This document shows, piece by piece, positions 1 through 9,515 of a DNA stretch of 64,000 nucleotides. A model generated the notes under the pieces. It was given only the letters and a program-made list of their open reading frames with translations. It did no database searches and was not told the origin of the DNA. Position 1 is the stretch's first letter. Each line of letters opens with the position of its first letter. A program made the translations under genes and the position numbers. The DNA lies in contig JAPWDM010000001.1 in NCBI GenBank assembly GCA_035578155.1, positions 161,111,498 to 161,175,497 on the forward strand, written 5' to 3'. The stretch is from Brachynemurus nebulosus. Taxonomy: Eukaryota; Arthropoda; Insecta; Neuroptera; Myrmeleontidae.

Positions 1-715
1 AACAGAAAATGAGGTTCACTAAATAAATGGATAAATTTTGGGTTTGGATAAATTTTGGGCTTGGGGCTTGGATAAATTCGTCAGTCAGATACATCCGGTT
101 TTCGTCAGTTTTAGTGGTTTTTTGCAAAATTTGGTCAGAATACAAAATTTTTTTTGATTTTGTTTACACCATCGAAAAAAGCGTAAAAAGTTACATAAGA
201 CAAGCTTTTAAAACATTATTGTAAATGAACTAGATTTTGAGAAAAATGCTTCATTGTTTTTATCATTACAATAACAATATTTATATCTGTTTCATTTTTC
301 AATATAAAATTTAACTAACTTTTCAAGAATGCGTCATCACCGATTTTGAAAATTTGTTTACTGTTAGAGAGATAAACTATTTTAAATGGGTATAAGTTAT
401 GTTGTATAAAGTCTGCCAGGGTCCGGGGGTCCCAAAGTGCCAGAAATAAAACTACCCAACCAATTTTGAAAATTTTTTCACCTTTAAAAATTTAATTTCA
501 TTTAAATACATATATGCTAATACTATATGAGATCCGCCAGGGTCCTGGAAACCCAAAAAGCGCCAAAAATTATCTACTCAACTAATTTTGAAAATTTTTT
601 TCACTATTAGAGAGATAAACTATTTTAAATGGATACAAGTTGTTATATATTCTGAGATCCACCAGTGTCCAGTCTTTGGAAATTCACTATGTTATGCAGA
701 TGCTGCGACAGGGGT
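1..715 (+). repeat. Dispersed repeat family, copy A (partial)
   Basis: From about 70 to 715 this matches, in the same order, the sequence at 57840-58750 plus 61208-61400, and the reverse complement of 10240-10740. It contains about three degenerate ~125-bp subunits, each with a version of 'tccgccagggtcc', 'gattttgaaaattt' and 'agagataaactatttt', and ends near 'ggaaattcactatgttatgc'. Around 205-215 it shows the uninterrupted site where copy B carries a 378-bp hAT element. No coding capacity is visible. The family is not one I can name. Confidence 0.75.
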
Positions 716-743
716 TTTTTAATAATTTGTTTATAATGAATTA

Positions 744-1127
744 ATGAGTGTCTTCGTTGCTCTCACCTGTTACTTTTAAATGATTTAGGCACATGCGCAC
801 ATTAATTAAAAACTGCGCGGGAATTGACATTGGCCGTGTTCGTTGCTGAGTTTTTCTGCTCAAAGTGAGCTGTTGGCACATGCGGAAGAACTTTTTTATG
901 GAATACGCATGCTCCAAAATACTTTATATTATGAGCACAAGTATTTCGTACTTCATAAAAATGTTCTTGCGCATGCGCTAACAGCTCACTTTGAGCAGAA
1001 AAACTCAGCAACGAACACGGCGATTGCTAATTCTCGCTAATTCCCGCGCAGTTTTTAATTAGTGTGCGCATGTGTCTACATGAGACCGTGTTTAGAAGTA
1101 AGTGATGAGGGCTACGAAGACACTCAT
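744..1127. mobile_element. Palindromic MITE (384 bp) with TA duplication
   Basis: The element begins ATGAGTGTCTTCG and ends with the complementary CGAAGACACTCAT, flanked by TA at 742-743 and 1128-1129. The arms pair over much of their length; for example 'ctgagtttttctgctcaaag' near 845 recurs inverted near 990. The apparent open frames on both strands are a by-product of the palindrome. A TA target duplication suggests Tc1/mariner-type mobilisation (inference). Confidence 0.75.
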
Positions 1128-1318
1128 TATGACGTATGTATTTCAAAGTACACATATGTATGTACTTTTCAACTTTTACAGTTTATGCGCATGCGCATGT
1201 GGACAATTAAAAAAGTGCTAAATTAAATTGTTAAATAATTATGTAAAGTAATAATTATATTTAAAAAAAAAATAAATAAAATTAAAAAAATTAAAATAAA
1301 ATTTTTTAGATACACCAC

Positions 1319-2510
1319 AAATCCAATTTTACGTAGTGGTCGGTGCAAATTTAAGGGGAAGTACGTAAAATCGGAAGATCAGGGGCGTCGGTAAACTTTT
1401 GTTTCGGGGGTTGGTAAACATTACTTATCTGAACTTATTTAAAACAATATAATCTTAAGAGACAATTTACACCTAAAATTCGGTTGTGTAGACAAAGGAA
1501 ATCGAATGTTGTACTAATGAATATGAGTGACGACTTTTAGAAAACTGTCGAAAAATCAACTTCACTATCGCATTCATCAGCGTAAAAGACGCCAAATAGT
1601 GGAAGCTGACAAAAATTTTAGAATATTCTACTCGTGAACTAGCAAAGACACCAAAAAATAAATTTTACTATTGAATTGGGCACTAAAAATTAGATTAAGC
1701 AGCGCATTTTGACAAAAATTCTAGAATGTTCTATTCGCCAACTAACAAAGACATCGAAAAATCGATTGCACCATTTAATTAGTCATCGAATAAAAGACGG
1801 AATAGCACATTTTGATAAATATTCTAGAATATTCTATTCGTCAAATCGCAAAAATTGTTTATCAAAATCGGACATTTGGTTTACATTAGTTTAATTTCGG
1901 TTGGACAATTAAGTGGTGCAGTAGATTTTCCAATATCTTTGTTAGTTGACAAATAGAATATTCTAGAACATTTCTCAAAATGTGTTATTCGGTCTCTTTT
2001 TTGGTAGCCAATACAATGGCGACGTCTGTTTTGAATATATTTGCTAGTTGACGAATAGAATATTCCAGAACATTTGTCAAAATGTGTAACTGGACCTCTT
2101 TTTCAATGGACAATTAAATGGTATAATTGATTTTTCAATATCTTTGCTAGTTGACAAATAGAACATTCTAGAATTTTTGTCAAACTACACTGTTTGATCT
2201 CATTTTTAATGACCAATTCAACGGTGAAGTCTGTTTTTTGATATCTCTGCTAGTTGACGATTAGAATATTCTAGAATTTTACGTTAAGCATTTTGCATTT
2301 GCATTTTACATATTACGTATACAGAATATGTGCATATATATCTGCAGTGAAATTTTAAAATTTGTAAAGGCTACGAGACCCTCAGACAGTATTACCTACG
2401 GCCCTGACTCTGGCTTGGTACATAAATTTTCACCAACACAGACAAACAACAACATATCTGTGAGAGGAGAACCCCACTTAATCGCTGACGTCACTACGTA
2501 AAATCGGAGT
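1319..2510. repeat. Foldback element with internal tandem repeats
   Basis: Outer ends carry 'attttacgtagtg' near 1328 and its inverse 'cactacgtaaaat' near 2493. Inside, a unit of roughly 100 bp containing 'attctagaat' and 'gacaaa..tctagaa' recurs several times in one orientation (about 1600-1890) and then in the opposite orientation (about 1930-2285), giving a large imperfect hairpin. It would lie in the 3' intron of the DNase II gene. No transposase is visible. Edges are approximate. Confidence 0.55.
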
Positions 2511-2751
2511 ACGTACCATTGGATGGCCACTGTACATTTATGTAGTAAAGATGTTAATTTCGAATTTTAGCTATCTTTTTCATAAATATATAAACGAAAT
2601 GTTTAAATTTTATGGCATTATTGAAAGTGGCATTATTTAGATGGAATGATTAAACATTTAATTCGGAGGAATTGTTTAATTTTTATTGTTTACTTATTTG
2701 TGGCTTATGGAGCGCCTCTAATTTTTCTTCTTTCTAATTCATTTTACATAC

Positions 2752-2893
2752 CTGACGATTGATATCACCGATACAGACCCAGACTAGTTCAACGAATTGT
2801 ACTTTGCGTGTGATTGCCCATTTTGAGTGATCATACGAATTCTTGAAACTTATACCTAGTGTATCAAAATAAATACCTCGGATATTGTCGACT
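2752..2893 (-). CDS. DNase II-like gene, exon 4
   Basis: Acceptor 'catacag' ends at 2894 and donor GTATGT begins at 2751. The exon opens with one base completing a codon begun in exon 3 (GA|A) and ends in phase 0 after CGT CAG. It encodes the second HxK catalytic motif, DHSKWAI, and the family block VCIGDINRQ. The downstream exon is not found in this window. Confidence 0.88.
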
Positions 2894-5315
2894 CTGTATG
2901 AAAATAGTTACAAAAATAATGTTAGATTTAAAATAGGTGTAAAATTAGAAATCCAGAAACTTACTCAAAATCACCTGTACAATTTGATTTCATACTTCCT
3001 CGTCCATTCTGCCATGTTTCAACATACAAATTCGATTTTAAAGTTGTCGCTACCAAATCTTTATACAAATCTAATCCGAAATTTCTTGATTTCGCAAAAG
3101 AAGTGAAAATTTGGTTTTGTGTTGATGAAATATTTAAAATATTGTACCACGGGGGTCGAGATACGGTATTATTATTAGCAATATTGGCCATAAACGGAGC
3201 TACTTTTGCTACAGTCTCATCGATATATTTTGAATAAATATGAGGCTCGTTATAAAATAGTTGTTGACCAACTAAATTCACATTTGTGATATTTAATGAA
3301 ATACATAAAAAACTTTGCCCGTACGGAATTCCACTTCTTGGATATGAATAATTTGATGGTGATGGAAATCGGGGTACAGAGTGTACTAACCATAAACCAT
3401 GTGTTGAGTTTGATAATACGCAACCTTTTGTATGACCTCGATCACTTTCACCTTTTTCTGGTGGTTGATCGTTATAAAGTAAGTGGAATGGTGCATTCTG
3501 ATGAAAAACAGAAATTTATTAGGGATTCTACACAATAAAATGAAATAAAAAATAAGAGGTGTCGCCATCTAGTAACGTTGAATGAAACTTTAACTTAACT
3601 GCTCATAGGTATATGTAAGTATTTTTGTACATTTAGTTCTTGAACCACAAACGTTTTCATGAACTTTGATGTATAAAAATACCTATATGTACCTCTGAGC
3701 AGTTAAGTTAAAATTTTATTCAACGTCACTAGATGGTGACAGTTTTTATTTCTTATTTCATTTTATTGTGTAGAAACCCTTATGGCTTGAAGATGTAAAA
3801 TTGATTTCCAAAATGTTTAAATATTAGAAATTCCAAACGACATTTTTGTATGCGGTACTTAGTACCGAAGAGCTACTGAGCTACAACTATTTGTATAAAA
3901 GTATCAAGTTGGTACTCGTATCGAAGAAAAAAATGTGAATAAAAATCAACAAATTGTCTAGCACATAGTTTTATTCTGTTTAACTCCTAATTTGTCCCTA
4001 AACTCCCCTGTTTAATAGCTAATATTTGTTGTGTGTATGTGTATTGAACTATAAAACATGTCCATGATTTAATGCCTTCTTGGGTAGTGGAGAAATTGTT
4101 TACAGCGCTTTTGTTGAAAATGACTTTAAATGGCTTAAATTAATATAACATTAAGAAGATTGTGGACAAATTAAACCAACTGAACAGCCAAGTTAAATAA
4201 TTTAAATATAAAAAGTTAAATCACATTCTAACTAATCACAAATATTTCACTTTAAATTTCCTTTCAAAATTTTTTGGAGTCATTACCTTTGCTATAGAAA
4301 CACCAATAAAAATTTAATAAAAAATACTCTGCTACAAAATTAGAAGAAGTATTGAGTGAGTATTCAAAGTTATTCATATTTACTTGCATTAAATTGTTCC
4401 TAGACCCTTTAGCTATAAATGGTTTAGTCAATCATTCCCTCTTAACACGTTAATGGTCATGAAGAATTATGACGAAATGACATTCAATGTCTGTAGATAT
4501 GAATGAAGCTTATTACACCTAATACATAAGCAACTGTATTGTAGGCAAATAGGTGCGAAGGTTCGACAGCGATCACAGGTCTGTCGCACAGTACGTAATG
4601 TATTAAATTACAAAAACTGAGCTATGTAAAAGTAATATGGCAGTGTAGTAAATAGAGTTATGATATAATAGATCACATCGGACCGCTCCGGTACCGACGG
4701 TAATCAAATAGAGAGCGAACTATGTTTGTATACTTTATTGGTGTACGCTTTATATGGAATTGTTGACGTCTTACAGCGTCTTGAGCTGGTGAAAAAATAC
4801 AAACTGATTCAGAAAAATAGCATAAGATAAATAAAACGTAATTTATCTGCCAAATTATAATTGAAGGTGACTTCACACTTTCAGATTCTTATTTCTCACA
4901 ATGTAATCACCCAATTTAAAAATTTTTCGAACATTTTGGAAACCAATTTTAAATAAAATAACTGTTACGCACATACGTTGTATAATGGTTGCAGAGTTAA
5001 CGCAGGAATTGATTTCGTGCTGTTTATTGGAATCTCTGAAAGTTTCCAATCGTTGATGCTTTTGGATGTTATATAAGCGTAAGCTAGACCTTCTTTTATT
5101 AATGTATTATTGTCCCTCACCAATAATGGAATTTTATATAAAACATACCTACAATATTAACAATAAAATTGTACCTATCTATTTTGAATTTTAAACTTTT
5201 TTATACATAATTCTAGTTACCAATCGACTTCTTCATTGTTTCCATCTTTGCACTGGTACCCGTATCCTAGGTTAATTAATACTAATATAATGATGATATA
5301 ATTAAACCAATACAT
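2752..5315 (-). CDS. Deoxyribonuclease II-like lysosomal nuclease gene (3' incomplete)
   Basis: DNase II enzymes are secreted or lysosomal acid endonucleases that degrade DNA from engulfed or dying cells without metal ions. I join four exons: 5315-5221, 5148-4977, 3497-2965 and 2893-2752, all with GT/AG junctions and matching phases, for 314 residues. The protein starts with a hydrophobic signal peptide (MYWFNYIIIILVL), then the family's VDWYVLYK block, LLYNDQPP, the first catalytic motif GHTKG (H111, K113), WLVHSVP, FAKSRNFGLDLY, and the second HxK in DHSKW (H289, K291) followed by CIGDINR. The family normally continues with a glycine-rich block and a C-terminal helix; I could not find that exon in 1-2750, so it is probably outside the window. 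The frame is intact throughout. Family identity is clear; the gene symbol is not assigned. Confidence 0.92.
2965..3497 (-). CDS. DNase II-like gene, exon 3
   Basis: This 533-bp exon follows acceptor 'catcag' (3498-3503) and ends at donor GTAAGT (2964-2959) in phase 2. It encodes residues 90-266: LLYNDQPP, the first catalytic GHTKG, WLVHSVPRFP, YGQSFLCIS, the central PPWYNI block and FAKSRNFGLDLYKDL, ending just after KSNC. It is open over its full length, and the match to the family core is continuous, so no intron is needed. Confidence 0.93.
3531..3770. mobile_element. 240-bp inverted-repeat MITE in DNase II intron 2
   Basis: Ends CACAATAAAATGAAATAAAA and the inverted copy ending TTTTATTGTG are flanked by TA (3529-3530, 3771-3772). 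The arms also share 'gccatctagt..acgttgaat' and 'taacttaactgctca' in inverted form. It starts only about 30 bp upstream of the acceptor of DNase II exon 3. The TA duplication and lack of coding sequence point to a Tc1/mariner-type MITE. Confidence 0.75.
3771..4976. other. Rest of DNase II intron 2
   Basis: A+T-rich sequence between exons 2 and 3. I see no coding exon, clear mobile element or RNA gene here. Open frames on the minus strand near 4673-4876 have no family resemblance. Confidence 0.5.
4977..5148 (-). CDS. DNase II-like gene, exon 2
   Basis: Acceptor 'attgtag' ends at 5149; the first exon base G completes the Trp codon of the VDW motif. Donor GTATGT begins at 4976. The exon encodes YVLYKIPLL, then EGLAYAYI and LTLQPLYN, which match the second block of DNase II enzymes. 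It ends in phase 0, as exon 3 requires. Confidence 0.88.
5221..5315 (-). CDS. DNase II-like gene, first coding exon
   Basis: The ATG at 5315-5313 opens a 31-codon segment: a signal peptide with a stretch of Ile, Leu and Val, then GYGYQCKDGNNEEVDW, where the CKDGN..VDW pattern matches the mature N-terminus of DNase II. Donor GTAACT begins at 5220 in phase 2. This is the natural start because the signal peptide is complete and mature-protein homology follows directly. Confidence 0.87.
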
Positions 5316-6751
5316 TATTTTATTTTATTAATTGTTTTAAGGTTCTCTTGTTTTATTTTCAGTTACTTTTTGTTTGAATTTTTGTGTTTACTACAGTTAT
5401 TTAATCATATGAATCATTCATCATTCTCGTTTGAGTCATTACTCATTTGTAAACTTGTAGCACTTGCAGTGAGTGAGGTCAACATTGATTTCTTTTGTTG
5501 ATTTATTTATTAATAATTATTTTTTTTAATAATATAGCTGATTTAAAAATGTTGATACATAATATTAATACGTGATTGTAAAGTTGAAATATCGTATACA
5601 TACAACAAATTTTATTCTATTTGTTCACTATGGAACTGTTCCAAAACATTCATTATTTGTATAGGGGGGGGGGTGGATAGTCATGGGGTCATCAGCATGA
5701 AAGATCACTAGAAATAATACCCCTAACGAATAAGTTATTATTCTAACAGAAACTTTGTCATTTTTATAATAAAAATGAAAATTTTGCTCTGAAATTTATC
5801 TAATCTAATCAGCTCTATGTAATTAAAAAAAATTTTCAGCGCCATTTAGGAATCACAAATAAAATGATATAAAATGATAAAGTGGGAAGCGAATTATATA
5901 TAGGTATTCCTTGTTATAGAACTACTATAAATGACTACTGTCGAATCAGTCATACTTCTAAAAGGAATTTCATTATTTTGGTAACAAAAATTTTTGCACT
6001 CAAAAGTTCGCACCCAAATTATACTAATCCAACCAATCATCCTTCTTGAAAAAAACTTCCGCAAGCCTTGATTGCAGAAAAGGAAATTTTTTTAATTTAA
6101 TGACGTCATCAAGTCTATTAAAACTTTAAGACCCAATTTATAAAGGACAAATAAATCAACGAATATAACTTTTTAAAATTAACTCAATAAAAATAATTGT
6201 GATCTAAATTTTGGTTCAGTATTATAAAAGTACCTTATGATTAAATTAGTTAGTGGTCGATTAACCTATAATATGTTGCAAATACATAATAACCGCATTT
6301 CATTAGAAAAAATATTACACAGTGCATGACACTGTGTTACACTGTGTCTAATTTTTTTACTAATGGAACATCAACTTTTATTGTGTTTCTGCAGAGGGGA
6401 GCATAGCTAAAGTTACTAGATTTAAAAAAAATACATATTCAATCTGCTTAGTATACTTTCTATGATTCCAAATTACATGTATAAAGCAGACAAAAGATTA
6501 GTTTTGCAATAAAATTTAAAAAAATCAGTTTTTTGTGAAAAAAGAAAGTACAAAAATCGCGAAAATTTGGTTGGCATTACTTTTCCCCTAAATGCACTGT
6601 GTTATACAGTGTCCAATTTCCACAAATTAATATATGATATAAAAATTAATTTTGTACCTCTTAACTTGTCTTACAACGTGTATAAAACCTGTTTAATATG
6701 TATATGTATAAATATAAACATAAATAATATGTATTTGTAAAAATCTTTCAG
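5316..6751. other. Upstream flank of the DNase II-like gene
   Basis: This should hold the promoter and 5' UTR of the minus-strand DNase II-like gene. I can mark no defined promoter. Visible items are a G-run at about 5664-5674, inverted 'cactgtgttacactgtg' motifs near 6330 and 6600, and a short dispersed repeat ('aatcag.cata.t.ctaaaaggaatttc') near 5945 that recurs near 7450. Confidence 0.4.
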
Positions 6752-6755
6752 AATT

Positions 6756-7167
6756 GAAGACCGTCCGGCACAAAGCCTGAAAGTATCAACTTTAATATTG
6801 TCGGAAAATCAATAAAAACTAAATAAGATCTGAAAAAATTTATCGAAAAGGAAAACAAAAATATGGATTTATTCTTAACAAATTGTATAAAAAAATTACA
6901 ATGATACAGTGTAATATCATTAATTCAAAGGACTTATTAAAGTTTTAAAAATTCAAATATGGTGGAAGTACAATCAGTATATATGCATGAAATTAGACTG
7001 TGTACTTACATGAAATGCAATTTTTATATGACTATAACTATTGAAGTAACAAACTTAGGACTTTCAGATTTTAACATGTTATTGGTGATGGTACTTACAA
7101 CATTTTCCACTAATAAACGCAATTTTGTAAATTATGGTACTTACAGTCTTTGTGCCGGACGGTCTTC
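6756..7167. mobile_element. 412-bp inverted-repeat element with 21-bp perfect ends
   Basis: The ends GAAGACCGTCCGGCACAAAG and CTTTGTGCCGGACGGTCTTC are perfectly complementary and flanked by AATT on both sides (6752-6755, 7168-7171). No transposase is visible. AATT is palindromic, so the four flanking bases could be either a target duplication or part of the terminal repeat. The superfamily is uncertain. Confidence 0.65.
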
Positions 7168-8039
7168 AATTGTCAAATCAATCTCCGAATAAAATTTAGT
7201 CGGTAGATTTTCTGTCAATTAAAATTTAGATCCCTACTTAATTTATTTAAGTTTTATAATACTGACATCTGTGAATAAAATTAATTTACTTCACAAATTT
7301 AGTTATTTATCTTTTATAATACTGGCCCTAAGAATCATAAATAATACAATGGTAAACTTAAGAGAAACAAATTATCAAGTTTTTGGGTGTCGTTGTTTTC
7401 ATTTTTACCAAAATTAAGCATATAGGCTCATTAGAAAGAATACTTCCGTCAAATCAGTTATATTCCTAAAAGGAATTTCGTAATTTTCTCACTGTGTTTC
7501 GACGTGAAGCACCAAACAATTGGATAAGAAAGAGTATAGATTCAGAAAATGTGCGTCTCAGCAATTAAACTTTTTTTTGCCTTTTTAAGTACCTACTATT
7601 TTTTTGTTATTTTAAAACTCACCTTTTTTCTTTTCCAAACTATTGTTTGGTAGATTATATTAAAATTCACCGCTTATTTCCTTTCAAACTATTTCATTTT
7701 AAAACAGTTGATTACAGTACACTTTCTAAATATTTCAAATTTTTCATGAAAATAATAAGTTCCTTGAAAAAACTGTTTTTCAAGTAAGTATAGAAACTTT
7801 GTAATCGGATGTGAATATTCTTTAACAAACAACGATCAAATTGATCAGCCTTTCAGAAGCATATTGACCATATTGACTCAATCTGTAAATCGTATATTTA
7901 ATTATTAATTAAGTATTTATAACTATACAAATATACATATAATAAAACTGTAACGAGACCATTTCCATACATGGAATATTTTTTGAAAATTGTACTGCTA
8001 CTGTAAATAATTATCGATGTAGATATCAAAACAGCGATT

Positions 8040-8600
8040 TTTAAAATTTTTGTCTGTCTGTTCACGTATCACGCAAAAACTACTGGAAATGAAATTTGAT
8101 GCGATGATAACTTATTATCTGGGTCAACATCTAAGATACTTTTTATTCCGGGAAAATGTCTCATTCCCACGGGAAAATAGAAAAAACATTTTAAGCATGT
8201 GCACACATTACGTAAAAACTACTGGACGGATTTTAATGAAATTTGGTGTGATGATAACTTATTACTTGTGTCAACATCTAAGATACCTTTTACTCCGGGA
8301 AAATGTTTCATTCCCACGGTAAAATAGAAAAACCATTTTGAACCTGTACACACATTACGCAAAAACTATTGAACGGATTTTGATGAAATTTGATGTGGTG
8401 ATAACTTATTACTTGGGGCAACATTTAAGACACTTTTTACTTTGGAAAAATGTCTCATTGCCACGGGAAAATAGAAAAACTATTTTGAGCATGTGCATAT
8501 ATTACGCAAAAATTATTATTATTATTATATTACACTTATATATACTTCTTATTGAGTTTATAACAATGAGTCGCGCGAACGACGTCGCGGGTACAGCTAG
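8040..8600 (+). mobile_element. Helitron-like 3' end with ~140-bp minisatellite
   Basis: Four degenerate tandem units contain 'acgcaaaaactactggaaat', 'tttgatgaaattt', 'cttattac' and 'gggaaaatgtctcattcccacgg' (from about 8060, 8200, 8340 and 8490). The block ends in a G+C-rich hairpin-like segment (tcgcgcgaacgacgtcgcgg) followed by CTAG and then T at 8601, as expected of Helitron 3' termini (CTRR then host T). I cannot fix the 5' end. The apparent peptides over the repeats are incidental. Confidence 0.55.
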
Positions 8601-9476
8601 TTATGGAATGAAGTAATATTTCTTAACAGGAAATATGTATTGTAACTAATTAAGAAATTAATTAAAGAAGAAAAATTTTAATATTTTAGAGAATTACTGA
8701 TTTGGTAACGGTGAGAAAAACAATGTTTATACCGAAAATCAACGTGAAACAACTTCAACTGCTATTTATAAGTAAGGAGTTTCCGTTCTAAAGAGTTCTA
8801 CTTACCTTTTCTTCAGACTTTTGACAGCTATACTACTCAACATTTTAAATATTCGTTTTTAAATGTTCATAAATGAAACAAATTCAATAAATTATATTAA
8901 TTTAATATATTGTTCTTTAAAAGGCACTATATTTGTCTAGTTACATAATTTACAATTTGAATTTTATAATAATAATTTTATAACAATAATTAGTATAATT
9001 CATACATTTACATCTGTTTTCTTTTCAATGTGTACAATATTATAATTAAATTCCTGAGTATTCCATCATTTTCAACATGAAAGCATATCAAATAATAAGT
9101 ACATTATGTGTATATACTTTCAACATATTATATAACAATATTATAATTAATACAATGCAATTGTCAAAACAATTACAAAGTACTTACTTATTACATTTTT
9201 ACTTCGATAACTGTCATGTCACTATGACGTCGAGTACCAATCAACAAAATGAAATTCATTTGATTGGTACAACTCACGTCATATTAGATTATTTTTATAA
9301 CAATTATTGAAGTAATATTGTACTAACATTTTTTTTTTTTTGAGATTTTGAAGTATTTTTATTAAAATTTTCTCCGTAATTTGTATATTCGTAAATTATA
9401 ATTATATTATTGCACCAAATACAATTATTTACAATTATACAAATTAAATAGTTTTCAATAAATTTATTTTAACTAG
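8601..9476. other. Intergenic; ASPP 3' UTR at its right end
   Basis: A+T-rich sequence containing the 3' UTR of the minus-strand ASPP gene. A short imperfect inverted repeat is centred near 9240 ('gtaccaatca' and 'tgattggtac'). No coding sequence is supported. Confidence 0.45.
9463..9468 (-). terminator. Polyadenylation signal AATAAA of ASPP
   Basis: Reading the minus strand, AATAAA lies about 9 nt past the ASPP stop codon (9477-9479). If used, the 3' UTR would be very short; a more distal signal is possible. Confidence 0.4.
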
Positions 9477-9515
9477 CTATTCATTCGTTGACTTGGGTGT
9501 GACTCTAGGATAGAG
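9477..9515 (-). CDS. ASPP: ASPP terminal exon (13 codons)
   Basis: Acceptor 'tttgtttcag' (minus strand) precedes CTC TAT CCT AGA, and the exon ends ACG AAT GAA TAG. The peptide [12 protein letters not shown] continues SH3 exon sequence PRNLLG, matching the conserved LLGLYPR junction of ASPP proteins. Phase 0 on both sides. It lies 5.7 kb from the SH3 exon, behind a nested transposon block. Confidence 0.88.
   Translation of the reverse strand, partial: LYPRVTPKSTNE

Noticed and set aside
802..1040. Two similar peptides on opposite strands (MLSFSAQSELLAHA...)
   Set aside because: They come from the two arms of the palindromic MITE at 744-1127 and do not represent a gene.
1..2750. A last DNase II exon with the Gly-rich block on the minus strand
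   Set aside because: Looked for and not found; the region is filled by repeats.
4673..4876. Minus-strand 67-codon frame upstream of DNase II exon 3
   Set aside because: Does not match the family, and the true exon 2 (4977-5148) joins exon 3 directly in phase.
8050..8616. Two ~90-codon open frames
   Set aside because: They run through a minisatellite next to a Helitron-like end; the repeated peptide reflects DNA repeats.
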